Below, piece after piece: positions 1 to 10,623 of a DNA stretch of 45,120 nt. This DNA comes from Bacteroidota bacterium. Lineage in GTDB: Bacteria > Bacteroidota > Bacteroidia > Flavobacteriales_D > Crocinitomicaceae. The notes beneath the pieces were generated by a model. The model worked only from the letters and a program-made list of their open reading frames with translations. It was not told the origin of the DNA and did no database searches. The DNA is taken from assembly GCA_947378245.1 (NCBI GenBank), contig CANCJF010000006.1, forward strand, positions 1-45,120, read 5' to 3'. A program made the position numbers and the translations under genes. Every line of letters begins with the position of its first letter. The first letter of the stretch is position 1.

Positions 1-465
1 TACGCCCAAGCAATACTTTTAATTGAAAGTCCTGCTCAACTTAAAAAATCAGAATCTGGTGCATATGGAGCATTTCAATTAATGCCAAGCGTAGCACGTA
101 ATTACGGATTGATTGTAAATGCTTCTGTTGATGAACGAGAAAGTTTCGAACGCTCCGCTTTTGGTGCAGCGCAATTAATTTCTCGTTCTTGTATTCCATC
201 CGTTAAAAGTATCCTTCAAGCTCATAACATACCTTATAACGAAACGGATCTCTGGTTTAGATTGTTAGTGATGCATGTATACCACGCAGGTGCTACCAAT
301 GTTCGCGCTGTGATCAATAAAATTCAACCCACACAAGGTGGACAAGAACTTATCAAACAGATTTGGTCTACAACCGCTGGTTCCTTTGGAAATTCTTCTC
401 AAAACTACTCGCAGGTAGCATTAGCAACACAGTTGTTGTTGCATGAAATAAGTACGGCGCATTAA
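1..465 (+). CDS. Lytic transglycosylase (SLT domain), C-terminal part, truncated at window edge
   Basis: Open frame runs in from position 1 in frame with the 82..465 ORF; contains ...AQAILLIESPAQLKKSESGAYGAFQLMPSVARNYG, an SLT-like motif (E-S-..GAYGxFQLMPxxA). Confidence 0.75.
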   Translation, partial: YAQAILLIESPAQLKKSESGAYGAFQLMPSVARNYGLIVNASVDERESFERSAFGAAQLISRSCIPSVKSILQAHNIPYNETDLWFRLLVMHVYHAGATNVRAVINKIQPTQGGQELIKQIWSTTAGSFGNSSQNYSQVALATQLLLHEISTAH

Positions 466-2513
466 TATCCCAACACAAAACCAATACTATTCTTAACTTT
501 TGTAGCATTCGTCAACAATGCTGCTTCCAAGGTAGAATTCAATGGTATCGCTGGAGTATCTACCGAACCTATAATTTGTACCGGTGCATCCAAAAACTTG
601 AAATTATCCCGTTGAATTCTTCCTGCAAGACCTAATGAAAACGATGCTTCGACCGATTCCTCTGTAACTACAATTACTTTACCGTGTTTCTTAGTGACTT
701 CATTGATGGTATCAAAATCAACTGGATTCAAGGTACGTAAATCAATAATTTCTACTTGTCCTTCAAACTGTTTCTCTGCTTCTAAAGACCAATAAACGCC
801 TCTACCATAAGTAATAATAGCACAAGATTCTCCCGATTGAATAAATGATTCATTCGCCTCTTTCACTACTCTCGCCTTTCCAAAAGGAATAACATATTCA
901 TCATCTGGTTCAATAGACATCGCTCCTTCCGTACCTGGAATTTTCGACCAATATAAGCCTTTGTGTTCTAATATAACTACTGGATTTGGATCATAAAATG
1001 CCGATTTCATCAATCCTTTTAAATCAGCTCCTGTAGAAGGATATGCTACTTTTATCCCACGAATATTTGTCAAAATAGACTCTACACTGGAAGAATGATA
1101 GGGTCCACCAGAGCCATATGCTCCAATTGGAACACGTATGATACAACTTACTGGCCATTTACCATTTGACAAATAATATGACCTACTCACCTCAGTAAAT
1201 AACTGGTTCAATCCTGGCCAAATATAATCTGCGAACTGTACTTCAACGATTGGTTTTAAACCAACTGCTGACATTCCAACGGTACTTCCAATAATAAACG
1301 CTTCTTGAATAGGCGTATTAAAAACACGGTCATCCCCAAAGGTTTGTGCTAAGGTTGCTGCTTCTCTAAAAACACCTCCTAAACGTCCTCCCACATCTTG
1401 ACCATACAACAATGCTTCTGGATGTTTAGACATTATCTCTCGTACAGCAAACAATGCACTGTCGACCATCACTGTTTTTTTCTTTCCTTGAGGTTCACGT
1501 TGTCCTTTTTCTTCCGTAATTGGACTTGGAGCGAAAATAAAATCTTGGATAGATTCAGGCAATGGATCTTGCGCATTTAATGCTTTATCATACGATTCAT
1601 CTACGAATTGCTTCACTTCATGTTCAATCGTAGAAATTTGAGTTTCTGTCGCTCCATGTTGTAAAAAAGCAGTTTTTAATTTTGGATATGGATCACGAGT
1701 AGCTGCTTCTTCCAAATCATCTCTATACCATTCTTTACGAACTCCAGAAGTGTGATGACCTAATAATGGAACTTTTGCATGTACAATAAATGGTCTACGC
1801 TCTTTACGCATTATCTCAAAAACCTCTTGAATAGTAGCATACGATTCTTCAAAATTACTTCCATCGATGGTTCTCACTTCAATTCCATGAAAACCTTTGG
1901 CATAACCTGTAATATCTTGTGCTCTGGTTTCTTTGGCATTCGCTGAAATATCCCAACCGTTATCTTGTACTAAATATAAAATCGGAAATTGTTTTAAAGC
2001 AGCCATTTGAAACGCCTCGGCAACCTCACCTTCTGTACAGGACGCATCACCCAACGAACAAACAACCACAGGATTTTTTCCTTCAAACTCTTCTGCTAAC
2101 CCTTGTTTTTCTTTGTATTGTATCCCCATTGCAATCCCTGTTGTAGGAATTGCTTGCATCCCTGTTGCAGATGATTGATGTGGAATTTTCGGCATATTAT
2201 CTCGCTTCAAAGAAGGATGAGAATAATAGGTTCTTCCTCCAGAAAACGGATCGTCTTTCTTCGCAAATACTTGCAACATCAATTCATACGGTGTCATTCC
2301 TATTCCCAATAAAATACTATCATCTCGGTAATAGGGAGAGACCCAATCTTGCGGTAACAATTGTAACCCAACAGCTAATTGAATAGCCTCATGACCACGT
2401 GAAGTAGCATGAACATATTTGGAAGTGATTTCTTTATTATCTTCATATTTTTCCGCTAAAGTCTTAGCAGTACACATGAGTTTGAATGCTTTTTCTACTA
2501 CTTTAAATTCCAT
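462..2513 (-). CDS. 2-oxoacid (branched-chain type) dehydrogenase E1, fused alpha and beta subunits
   Basis: 683 aa; TPP-binding GDASCTEGEVAEAFQMAALKQFPILYLVQDNGWDIS in the N-terminal half, transketolase-like beta half (YGQDVGGRLGGVFREAATLAQTFGDDRVFNTPIQEAFIIGSTVGMS). Confidence 0.92.
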   Translation of the reverse strand: MEFKVVEKAFKLMCTAKTLAEKYEDNKEITSKYVHATSRGHEAIQLAVGLQLLPQDWVSPYYRDDSILLGIGMTPYELMLQVFAKKDDPFSGGRTYYSHPSLKRDNMPKIPHQSSATGMQAIPTTGIAMGIQYKEKQGLAEEFEGKNPVVVCSLGDASCTEGEVAEAFQMAALKQFPILYLVQDNGWDISANAKETRAQDITGYAKGFHGIEVRTIDGSNFEESYATIQEVFEIMRKERRPFIVHAKVPLLGHHTSGVRKEWYRDDLEEAATRDPYPKLKTAFLQHGATETQISTIEHEVKQFVDESYDKALNAQDPLPESIQDFIFAPSPITEEKGQREPQGKKKTVMVDSALFAVREIMSKHPEALLYGQDVGGRLGGVFREAATLAQTFGDDRVFNTPIQEAFIIGSTVGMSAVGLKPIVEVQFADYIWPGLNQLFTEVSRSYYLSNGKWPVSCIIRVPIGAYGSGGPYHSSSVESILTNIRGIKVAYPSTGADLKGLMKSAFYDPNPVVILEHKGLYWSKIPGTEGAMSIEPDDEYVIPFGKARVVKEANESFIQSGESCAIITYGRGVYWSLEAEKQFEGQVEIIDLRTLNPVDFDTINEVTKKHGKVIVVTEESVEASFSLGLAGRIQRDNFKFLDAPVQIIGSVDTPAIPLNSTLEAALLTNATKVKNSIGFVLGY

Positions 2514-2537
2514 GATAAATTGACTTTAAACTGAGTA

Positions 2538-4664
2538 TTAATTGTTGTTTTTAAGAATGTAGGTTAAGATTTTTTCAATCAAATGAACGCGATCTTTCCC
2601 CATGACATTGTGTGGATGCATCGGGTAAGGGAAGAAGTCCACTTGAACTCCATCTTCAACAAATTGTTTGATCAATGAATAATTATGTTGCATTACCACT
2701 ACATCATCAGCTGTTCCATGAATTAATAATAAATTTCCTTTTAAATTTTTTGTGTAATTCAATAAAGAAGCTTTTTTATATCCTTCCACATTTTCTTCAG
2801 GTAAATCCATATAACGTTCACCATACATAATTTCATAATATTTCCAATCTGTTACTGGTCCTCCAGCAACTCCAACTTTAAATGTTCCAGGTTTACGTAA
2901 CATTAATGATGTCGTCATAAATCCGCCAAAGCTCCAACCGTGAACCGCCAAACGAGATGAATCAACATATGGTAAAGATTTCAAATACTTTACACCTTGT
3001 AATTGATCTTCCATTTCAATAGTTCCTAATTGTCTATGAATACCACTTTCGAATTCAAAACCACGATTTGCAGATCCTCTATTATCTACTGTAAAGACTA
3101 AATACCCTTTTTCAGCCATCCAATGCATCCATAAATTAGAACCATCTAACCATTCGTTTTGTATCATTTGAGCATGTGGCCCTCCATAGACGTAAACCAT
3201 TACAGGGTACTTTTTGGAAGGATCAAAATTGCTTGGTTTGATTAAACGAGTATATAATTTTGTACCGTCTTCAGCTTTAATTGAATTAATTTCAGTAATT
3301 CCTATTTTATAATCTGCCAACTTATCTTTAGCAATCACTAGCTCATTAACTACGTCACCTTTCCCATTTAATAATAATGATTTAGATGGAATAGAATGAC
3401 TTGAAAACTCATCAAAAAACCATTTCCCATCCATCCCAATTTGTAGGCTGTGCGTTCCTGAATTTTTAGTAATTAAACGTTGTTTACCTTTTAGGTTAAC
3501 AGCAAAATAATTCATGTCTAATGGATTTTCTCCAGTTGCCATAAAAACAATTTCACTTCCTTTATTGATAGTTCCAACAATGTTTTTAGTGACAAATTTA
3601 TTAATTGTTAATTGTAATTTAAGTTTATCACTCCAATCGTAATAGTATAAATTATTAAATCCATCACGTTGTGAAATCCAAACAAAATCATTTGAAGACT
3701 TAGAAGGGAAAAACACAGGATTCTCAGGTTCAACCCATTTTTCATTTTTCTCATCAAATAAGGTTCGAACAAACTCACCAGTTAAGGCATCATAAATATT
3801 TACCCACAAATGATTTTGACCACGATTTAATTCAACAATGACTACATATTTTTCATCTGGCGTCCAAGTTAAATTCGTTAAATAGTCGTCCTTTTTTCCT
3901 CTTGGAGAAATAAAAACAGTTTGTTTCGTGTTGAAATTATAAACTCCAACACGTGGCTTTTCAGATTTTTGCCCTGCCATTGGATATTTAATAGATATTA
4001 ATTCACCTGGTGTCGACTCGATATCTAACAAAGGATAATTATGCACTTCTGATTCATCTTTTTGATAAAAAGCAAGTAGGTTTCCTTCTGGTGACCAAAA
4101 AGTTCCTTTCGAAATTCCAAACTCATTTCGCGCAAAATATTTACCTGAAACAATATTTTTATCTGAATTTGAAGTGAGTTGAATAATCTCTCCCTTTTTA
4201 AGAACAAATAAATTATTTTGCACGGTATATGCTACTAAATCCTTGTAAATATCATAATCTATATTTTCCGATTTTTCATCTAATTCAAAAATTTCCCTCC
4301 CTTTTTTGGAATTAACATCAAATTCGTAGTAAACATTTTCAGCATGTAAAATGACTACATTCTCATCTTTCCATGTATAACCGTAAAAACTCCTAAATTC
4401 TGTTGACAATGAGGCGTTTACTTCTGTAATCAAAACTGAAAAGTTAACTTTTGAATCAACAGCCGAATTTATTTTTAGTGTTGTGAACTTATCTGCTAAA
4501 TAGCTGTACTTATCTGATTTTGGCAACCACATAAATCCATGCATCTTATCTGGACCTAATGCACGATATTGTTGTAACACAGATTCACTCAATGTTAATT
4601 CTTTTTTTTGAGCAATTACTGAAATTGAAAACGAAATAATCAACAAAAACAAATAAATTTTCAT
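2538..4664 (-). CDS. S9 family (dipeptidyl-peptidase IV-like) prolyl oligopeptidase
   Basis: 708 aa with signal peptide, DPP4 beta-propeller region, catalytic GWSFGGF (GxSxGG) and C-terminal HGTADD / HPHNV motifs. Confidence 0.93.
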   Translation of the reverse strand: MKIYLFLLIISFSISVIAQKKELTLSESVLQQYRALGPDKMHGFMWLPKSDKYSYLADKFTTLKINSAVDSKVNFSVLITEVNASLSTEFRSFYGYTWKDENVVILHAENVYYEFDVNSKKGREIFELDEKSENIDYDIYKDLVAYTVQNNLFVLKKGEIIQLTSNSDKNIVSGKYFARNEFGISKGTFWSPEGNLLAFYQKDESEVHNYPLLDIESTPGELISIKYPMAGQKSEKPRVGVYNFNTKQTVFISPRGKKDDYLTNLTWTPDEKYVVIVELNRGQNHLWVNIYDALTGEFVRTLFDEKNEKWVEPENPVFFPSKSSNDFVWISQRDGFNNLYYYDWSDKLKLQLTINKFVTKNIVGTINKGSEIVFMATGENPLDMNYFAVNLKGKQRLITKNSGTHSLQIGMDGKWFFDEFSSHSIPSKSLLLNGKGDVVNELVIAKDKLADYKIGITEINSIKAEDGTKLYTRLIKPSNFDPSKKYPVMVYVYGGPHAQMIQNEWLDGSNLWMHWMAEKGYLVFTVDNRGSANRGFEFESGIHRQLGTIEMEDQLQGVKYLKSLPYVDSSRLAVHGWSFGGFMTTSLMLRKPGTFKVGVAGGPVTDWKYYEIMYGERYMDLPEENVEGYKKASLLNYTKNLKGNLLLIHGTADDVVVMQHNYSLIKQFVEDGVQVDFFPYPMHPHNVMGKDRVHLIEKILTYILKNNN

Positions 4665-4849
4665 ACTTAATCTATTAATTAATAAAAATTAGAATTTGTA
4701 AAATTAAGATTGTTTAGATAAATATTGATTATATTCAAAATAATTCATCTGTTTATGAAGTCGATTCACACCTAATCTCTTACGAAATTCGTATTTTTGT
4801 ACGCATAAATTGTATATTTGTTTTAATCAAACCTAGAAATATCAGTCAC

Positions 4850-5437
4850 ATGAAGTTCAAGTTTATCATTTATTCATTATTTATCAGTTGCTTAACCTTA
4901 ACTGCATGTTCTAATTCAGATGAAAATAGCAACGAACAAGTTATCGACGAAGCATTATTAGATTTTAATGAATTTTCTTTAAAAGAATACGATATTCCTG
5001 CTACAATTTTGTTACCTGATGAAACTTCAAATGTAGGGGCCTCCACAAAAGTTGAAGTAAATCATACGGAGGGAGATTTTATGTGGGACTTAAAAATTGG
5101 ACCAAATTTTGAATTGGTAATTAATGATTGGGGGGACGATAAAGAAATTTTAAATGCTGAACTAAAAAAACTAAACGATTTAGAATTTTACAATGTGAAA
5201 TTTCTTAAAAAAACTCCAAATACTTTAATCTATGAAAGAACTTTAAAGGTTGATGGAAAGAAAAATGCATCCAACAAAGTAGGAGTTGAACATAAGACTT
5301 TTCATTTATTTATGACAAAAGTAATTAATGAAATTATTTATGTTTTTGAAACACGTGATGCTGGTTCAACCAAAGAAATTGTTGAATTGCAAGAAAAATG
5401 TATCAATTCAATTAAAGAAACTAATAAAGCTAGCTAA
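4850..5437 (+). CDS. Putative lipoprotein of unknown function
   Basis: 195 aa, lipobox-like LTLTACS at N-terminus, no recognised domain. Confidence 0.7.
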   Translation: MKFKFIIYSLFISCLTLTACSNSDENSNEQVIDEALLDFNEFSLKEYDIPATILLPDETSNVGASTKVEVNHTEGDFMWDLKIGPNFELVINDWGDDKEILNAELKKLNDLEFYNVKFLKKTPNTLIYERTLKVDGKKNASNKVGVEHKTFHLFMTKVINEIIYVFETRDAGSTKEIVELQEKCINSIKETNKAS

Positions 5438-5457
5438 AGGCTCAACTCACTTTTATT

Positions 5458-6525
5458 ATGTCGATTACTCGAGAAAATATTCTTAACGTACTTTCTAACG
5501 TTATTGAACCAGATTTAAAAAAAGACATCGTTTCTGCTAACCTAGTAGAAAAAATAGAGTTTGATGATTCAAAAATTCACTTAGAAGTTTTTGTTTCAAA
5601 TCCTGCATTACACGCTAGAAAAAGATTACAAGAACTTATTGAGTACAACTTAAAAAATACATTTGGCAAAGAAATACAATTTACAACTATAGTAAAAGGA
5701 CTTCCAGCCGAGAGTATTGCTGCTCGAAGAAAAATTCTACCCGATGTAAAATATATTATTGCTATCGCTTCAGGAAAAGGTGGAGTGGGTAAATCTACAG
5801 TTACAGCAAATCTTGCTGGTGGACTTACAAAAGCTGGATATAAAGTTGGAATCGTCGACGCTGATATTTATGGCCCATCTATGCCTACCATGTTTGATGT
5901 GGTTGGTGAAAGACCTACCATGATTGATATTGATGGAGTAGGGAAAATTAACCCCGTAGAAAACCACGGAATTAAACTACTTTCTATTGGATTTTTTACG
6001 GATCAAGATAATGCTGTTGTATGGAGAGGTCCTATGGCTGCAAAAGCTCTAACGCAACTTTTTACGGATGCTCATTGGGGTGAATTAGACTTCCTTTTGA
6101 TTGACTTACCACCAGGTACTGGAGACATTCATTTGTCATTAGTACAAACGGTACCGTTGGATGGCGCTGTGATTGTAAGTACTCCTCAAGAGATTGCATT
6201 GGCAGATGCTCGCAAAGGTGTTAATATGTTTAAATTAGAAAACATTAACGTTCCGGTAATTGGCATGATTGAAAATATGGCTTGGTTTACCCCTGCAGAA
6301 TTACCTCAAAATAAATATTATATATTTGGTAGAGATGGCGCTAAAAATTTAGCTGAAGGGATGAACATACCATTTTTAGGACACATTCCTTTGGTACAAT
6401 CTGTTCGTGAAGCTGGGGATGTTGGGAGACCTGCAGTTTTCCAAGAAAACACTCCAACATCTAAAGCTTTTGATGAACTAACACAAACGTTCATTACTAC
6501 ATTAGAATCTTTTAAGAAAAAGTAA
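5458..6525 (+). CDS. mrp: Mrp/ApbC/NBP35-type P-loop ATPase (Fe-S carrier)
   Basis: IAIASGKGGVGKSTVTANLA deviant Walker A, VDADIYGPSMPTMF, LIDLPPGTGD; N-terminal MIP18/DUF59-like region. Confidence 0.95.
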   Translation: MSITRENILNVLSNVIEPDLKKDIVSANLVEKIEFDDSKIHLEVFVSNPALHARKRLQELIEYNLKNTFGKEIQFTTIVKGLPAESIAARRKILPDVKYIIAIASGKGGVGKSTVTANLAGGLTKAGYKVGIVDADIYGPSMPTMFDVVGERPTMIDIDGVGKINPVENHGIKLLSIGFFTDQDNAVVWRGPMAAKALTQLFTDAHWGELDFLLIDLPPGTGDIHLSLVQTVPLDGAVIVSTPQEIALADARKGVNMFKLENINVPVIGMIENMAWFTPAELPQNKYYIFGRDGAKNLAEGMNIPFLGHIPLVQSVREAGDVGRPAVFQENTPTSKAFDELTQTFITTLESFKKK

Positions 6526-6526
6526 A

Positions 6527-6784
6527 ATGCATACAAAAGAGGAATTAATCGTATTAGTAAATAATTCAATCGAGCAATTAAGACCTTTCCTTAATGACGA
6601 TGGAGGCGACATGGAGTTGATTGACATCACTAATGAAGGAATTGTGAGAGTGAGATTATTAGGTGCTTGTAGCTCTTGCTCGATGAGCGTTATGACATTA
6701 AAAGCTGGTTTAGAAGAGGCTATATTAAAAATTGCACCCGAAATCAAAGGTGTAATTTCAGTGGACGATTTAGAAATTGCATAA
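6527..6784 (+). CDS. NifU C-terminal domain protein (Fe-S scaffold)
   Basis: 85 aa; LNDDGGDMELIDI...LLGACSSCSMSVMTLKAGLE with CxxC motif; directly downstream of mrp. Confidence 0.95.
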   Translation: MHTKEELIVLVNNSIEQLRPFLNDDGGDMELIDITNEGIVRVRLLGACSSCSMSVMTLKAGLEEAILKIAPEIKGVISVDDLEIA

Positions 6785-6786
6785 AA

Positions 6787-6816
6787 AAAGCGACCAATTG
6801 GTCGCTTTCTTTTTTT
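6787..6816. terminator. Bidirectional intrinsic terminator between the mrp-nifU operon (+) and sod (-)
   Basis: Perfect palindrome AAAGCGACCAATTGGTCGCTTT flanked by A-tract and T-tract, between convergent genes. Confidence 0.9.
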
Positions 6817-6827
6817 GTAAAGTTTAA

Positions 6828-7427
6828 TTACTTCGCAGCAGAAAATTTCTCTGCAACCACCGCCCAATTAATTACATTAAAAAATGCATTAATATAATCA
6901 GGTCTTCTATTTTGGTAATTCAAGTAATAAGCATGCTCCCAAACATCCATTGCTAAAATAGCTGTCCCAGTACATCCTTCACCCATTAAAGGATTATCTT
7001 GATTTGCTGTAGAGCAAACAACAAGTTTTCCACCTTCTACACATAACCAAGCCCATCCAGAACCAAAACGAGTCGCTCCAGCTTTAGCAAATTCTTCTTT
7101 AAATGCATCAAAAGAACCAAAAGCAACATCAATCGCAGCCGCTAGTTCACCTGTTGGTTGTCCTCCAGCATTTGGAGCCATAACTTCCCAAAATAAATTG
7201 TGATTCCAATATCCTCCTCCATTATTTCTAACAGCTGGTTTATCTTTACATACTTTCAAAATTTCTTCAATAGACTTGCCTTCTAAATCAGTCCCTGCAA
7301 TTGCAGCGTTTAAATTAGTGATATACGCTTGATGATGTTTTGAATGGTGTATTTCCATTGTTCTTGCATCGATATGTGGTTCCAAAGCATCGTATGCATA
7401 AGGTAATTTTGGTAATTCAAATGACAT
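6828..7427 (-). CDS. Superoxide dismutase, Fe/Mn family (residue pattern suggests Mn type)
   Basis: 199 aa; [62 protein letters not shown] context resembles Mn enzymes. Confidence 0.96.
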   Translation of the reverse strand: MSFELPKLPYAYDALEPHIDARTMEIHHSKHHQAYITNLNAAIAGTDLEGKSIEEILKVCKDKPAVRNNGGGYWNHNLFWEVMAPNAGGQPTGELAAAIDVAFGSFDAFKEEFAKAGATRFGSGWAWLCVEGGKLVVCSTANQDNPLMGEGCTGTAILAMDVWEHAYYLNYQNRRPDYINAFFNVINWAVVAEKFSAAK

Positions 7428-7518
7428 AATAGTTAGTTTTAAAATTTGAATTCAAAATTACATAGTTTTTCTTAGATGCCTAACACAGTTCACAAAAAAA
7501 AACCTTAATTTTATACTC

Positions 7519-7704
7519 ATGAAAAAAATATTTTTTATTCTTGGAATTATAATCTCTTCAGTACTAACAGCATGTTCTGAAGCTCCAAAAACCGAAAAAG
7601 CTGCTCCAAAAAAAGTAGAAATGTCTGAAGAAGACAAAGCACTTGAAAAAGAAATGGAGGAATTAGATGAAGATGTTGAAGCATTAGAAACAGTTAAAAA
7701 ATAA
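7519..7704 (+). CDS. Small acidic lipoprotein, unknown function
   Basis: 61 aa, signal/lipobox SVLTACS then very Glu/Lys-rich; 2-nt gap to the next gene. Confidence 0.65.
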   Translation: MKKIFFILGIIISSVLTACSEAPKTEKAAPKKVEMSEEDKALEKEMEELDEDVEALETVKK

Positions 7705-7706
7705 AC

Positions 7707-8141
7707 ATGGAAATTTTAAAACACGCACATTCAGGACTTCGTTGGGTAGCTCTAATTTTATTAGTATTTGCTATTATTAATGCGATTTCAAAAAAAGGTT
7801 CTTCTAACTATGAAAAGAAAGATAAAATGATCAATCTTTTTACAATGATTTCCTTACATACACAATTATTGCTTGGATTAATCCTATACTTCAAAAGTGA
7901 TAAAGTTCAATTTATTGCTGGTTGGATGAAACAACCGATGTTACGTTTTTATGGAATGGAGCACATATTATTAATGATTATCGCATTAGTAATTGTAACT
8001 ATAGGACGTAAGAAGGCTGAAAAAACAGAAGCACCATATTCTAAACATCAATTGATTGCAAAATGGTATTTGATTGGGTTTATTTTAATATTAGCTGCAA
8101 TTCCTTGGCCTTTTAGAAATTTAGGTGCAGGATGGTTCTAA
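7707..8141 (+). CDS. Cytochrome b-like small integral membrane protein
   Basis: 144 aa, about four predicted TM segments, conserved-looking His in HAHSGLRW, SLHTQ, MEHILL. Confidence 0.65.
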   Translation: MEILKHAHSGLRWVALILLVFAIINAISKKGSSNYEKKDKMINLFTMISLHTQLLLGLILYFKSDKVQFIAGWMKQPMLRFYGMEHILLMIIALVIVTIGRKKAEKTEAPYSKHQLIAKWYLIGFILILAAIPWPFRNLGAGWF

Positions 8142-8467
8142 AAATTGGAAGTATACTTCTTGGTTTATTCCTAATTTTTGCTTGTTCAACTCCTACTAAA
8201 AATAGTAATTCCCAAAAAAAGGATACTAATATAGTTGTAGATGCTAAAGCACTTTACACGCTTCATTGTGAAGCATGTCATGGTATGGATGGAACAAAAG
8301 GTGTTTCTGGAGCTGCTAATTTGAAAGTTAGTAAAATGACCGAGATTCAGATTAAGCGTACAATCGAAAATGGAAATGATAAAGGGATGATGCCTTTTAA
8401 AGACTTATTAAATTCTGAAACCGAGATTGATTCTTTGGTCTCATTTATAAAATCATTACGTAACTAA
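8132..8467 (+). CDS. Monohaem c-type cytochrome lipoprotein
   Basis: Lipobox FACS, haem motif CEACH, candidate Met ligand MMPF; overlaps the preceding gene by 10 nt. Confidence 0.85.
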   Translation: MVLKIGSILLGLFLIFACSTPTKNSNSQKKDTNIVVDAKALYTLHCEACHGMDGTKGVSGAANLKVSKMTEIQIKRTIENGNDKGMMPFKDLLNSETEIDSLVSFIKSLRN

Positions 8468-9666
8468 TGGAAGAAGGACACGTTGTTGTTGATCATGTTG
8501 AAGAAATTTGTGTATTAGTTGGGGTCGTAACTCAAAAAGTGAGCGACGAAACTGCTAATGATTACTTAGACGAATTAGAATTTCTTGCTCATACAGCAGG
8601 AGCAATTACGGTGAAACGTTTCCTGCAAAAATTACCTATGCAAAATCCCAAGACTTTTGTTGGAACAGGTAAATTAGAGGAAATAAAAGAATATATTAAA
8701 AAAGAAAAAATTGAGATGGTCATCTTTGATGATGAACTTTCCCCTTCTCAACTTAGAAATATTGAACGTGAATTGGAATGTAAAATCTTAGATAGAAACA
8801 TTTTAATTTTAGATATTTTTGCTAGCCGCGCACGAACTTCACACGCTAAAACACAAGTAGAATTAGCACAACTTCAATACATGTTACCACGATTGACACG
8901 TATGTGGACCCACCTTGAACGACAAAAAGGTGGTATTGGACTTCGTGGACCTGGAGAATCTCAAATAGAAAGTGACCGTCGTGTTATTCAAATGCGTATC
9001 TCCTTAATGAAAGAAAAATTACAGGAAATCGATAAACAAATGTCGATACAAAGAGGAAATCGTGGTCAATTAGTTCGAGTAGCTCTTGTAGGTTATACGA
9101 ATGTAGGAAAAAGTACGATCATGAATATGATTAGTAAATCCGAAGTTTTTGCTGAAAATAAATTATTTGCCACGTTAGATACAACCGTACGAAAAGTAGT
9201 CATCGAAAATTTACCTTTTTTATTAACCGATACTGTTGGTTTCATCCGAAAACTTCCACATCAATTAATCGAATCGTTTAAGTCTACGTTAGATGAAGTA
9301 AGAGAGGCAGATCTATTAATACATGTACTTGATATATCACACCCAAATTTTGAAGATCAATTTAAAGTAGTAAACGAAACACTTGCTGAAATTGACAATT
9401 CTGAAAAACCAACCATTGTGGTTTTTAATAAAATCGACGCTTTTAACCATATTCAAAAAGATGAAGACGATCTAAGTCCTACACTAAGAGAAAATATTTC
9501 CTTAGAAGAATTAAAAAAAACGTGGATGTCGAAAATGAATAACAAAGATTGCGTTTTTATTTCTGCTGAAAACAAAGAAAACATTGAAGAATTCAAGACA
9601 GTTGTTTATGAAAAGGTAAAAGAGATTTTTAAGATACGTTATCCATATCATCATTTTTTATACTAA
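8467..9666 (+). CDS. hflX: GTPase HflX
   Basis: 399 aa; GGIGLRGPGESQIE, VALVGYTNVGKSTIMN, DTVGFIRKLPHQLIESFKSTL; start overlaps previous stop (TAATG). Confidence 0.96.
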   Translation: MEEGHVVVDHVEEICVLVGVVTQKVSDETANDYLDELEFLAHTAGAITVKRFLQKLPMQNPKTFVGTGKLEEIKEYIKKEKIEMVIFDDELSPSQLRNIERELECKILDRNILILDIFASRARTSHAKTQVELAQLQYMLPRLTRMWTHLERQKGGIGLRGPGESQIESDRRVIQMRISLMKEKLQEIDKQMSIQRGNRGQLVRVALVGYTNVGKSTIMNMISKSEVFAENKLFATLDTTVRKVVIENLPFLLTDTVGFIRKLPHQLIESFKSTLDEVREADLLIHVLDISHPNFEDQFKVVNETLAEIDNSEKPTIVVFNKIDAFNHIQKDEDDLSPTLRENISLEELKKTWMSKMNNKDCVFISAENKENIEEFKTVVYEKVKEIFKIRYPYHHFLY

Positions 9667-10623
9667 TTGGAAAATAAAATATTTTCTGTCACACCTTCAA
9701 CTTTTGAAGAAACTGCAATTGATGTATTTCATTATCAATACACTAGAAATCCAATTTATAAACAATTTGTAGATTATCTAGGTAAAAATAAACCTCAAAA
9801 ACTAACTGAAATTCCTTTTTTACCAATTTCATTTTTTAAAACGCACGAAGTAAGATGTTTTGAAAAAGAAATTGAGATTCTTTTCAAAAGCAGTGGAACT
9901 GGAGGGAATAGAAGTCAGCACTATGTTGAATCTTTACAAATGTATAAACAATCGTTTGAACCAACCTATAGAAATCAGTTAGGAAATCCTGAAGATCAAG
10001 TAATAATAGCACTATTACCAAATTACATCGAACAAGGTGAATCAAGCTTGGTGTATATGGTCAATCGATTGATTCAATTAAGTAATAATCAACTGTCAGG
10101 ATTTTATTTAAACGAGATAGACAAAATCAAAGAAACCTATAAGCTAGCTGTATATCAAGGTAAAAAAGTAATAATCTTTGGTGTAAGTTATGCACTACTT
10201 GATTTAGCAGCATTAGAACCCGATTTGTCCGAAGCAATAATTATCGAAACAGGCGGAATGAAGGGTCGTCGAAAAGAATTAACGAAAGAAGAACTTCATG
10301 CAGAACTAAAAAACGGATTCAATGTTGATTTTATTGCATCAGAATACGGTATGAGTGAATTATTATCTCAAGCTTATAGTGATAAAAATGGACTCTTCAC
10401 CACTCCTCCGTGGATGAAAATCCTTATTCGAGATGTGAATGACGCATTGAGTTATGAAGAAAAAGGAAAATCTGGTGGAATTAATGTGATTGATTTAGCT
10501 AACCTATACTCTTGTTCTTTTATTGCCACACAAGACTTGGGGAAAATAATAGGAAATTCATTTCAATTATTAGGTAGATTTGATAATGCGGACATACGTG
10601 GGTGTAATTTATTAATTGAATGA
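9667..10623 (+). CDS. LuxE-like acyl-protein synthetase / AMP-forming acyltransferase family protein
   Basis: 318 aa; FKSSGTGGNRSQHYV adenylate-forming-like motif, ETGGMKGRRKELTKEE, SEYGMSELLSQAY; apparent TTG start immediately after the hflX stop. Confidence 0.75.
   Translation: MENKIFSVTPSTFEETAIDVFHYQYTRNPIYKQFVDYLGKNKPQKLTEIPFLPISFFKTHEVRCFEKEIEILFKSSGTGGNRSQHYVESLQMYKQSFEPTYRNQLGNPEDQVIIALLPNYIEQGESSLVYMVNRLIQLSNNQLSGFYLNEIDKIKETYKLAVYQGKKVIIFGVSYALLDLAALEPDLSEAIIIETGGMKGRRKELTKEELHAELKNGFNVDFIASEYGMSELLSQAYSDKNGLFTTPPWMKILIRDVNDALSYEEKGKSGGINVIDLANLYSCSFIATQDLGKIIGNSFQLLGRFDNADIRGCNLLIE

Noticed and set aside
6318-6867. - strand ORFs overlapping mrp/nifU (83 aa and 121 aa)
   Set aside because: Antisense to clearly conserved Mrp and NifU-domain genes.
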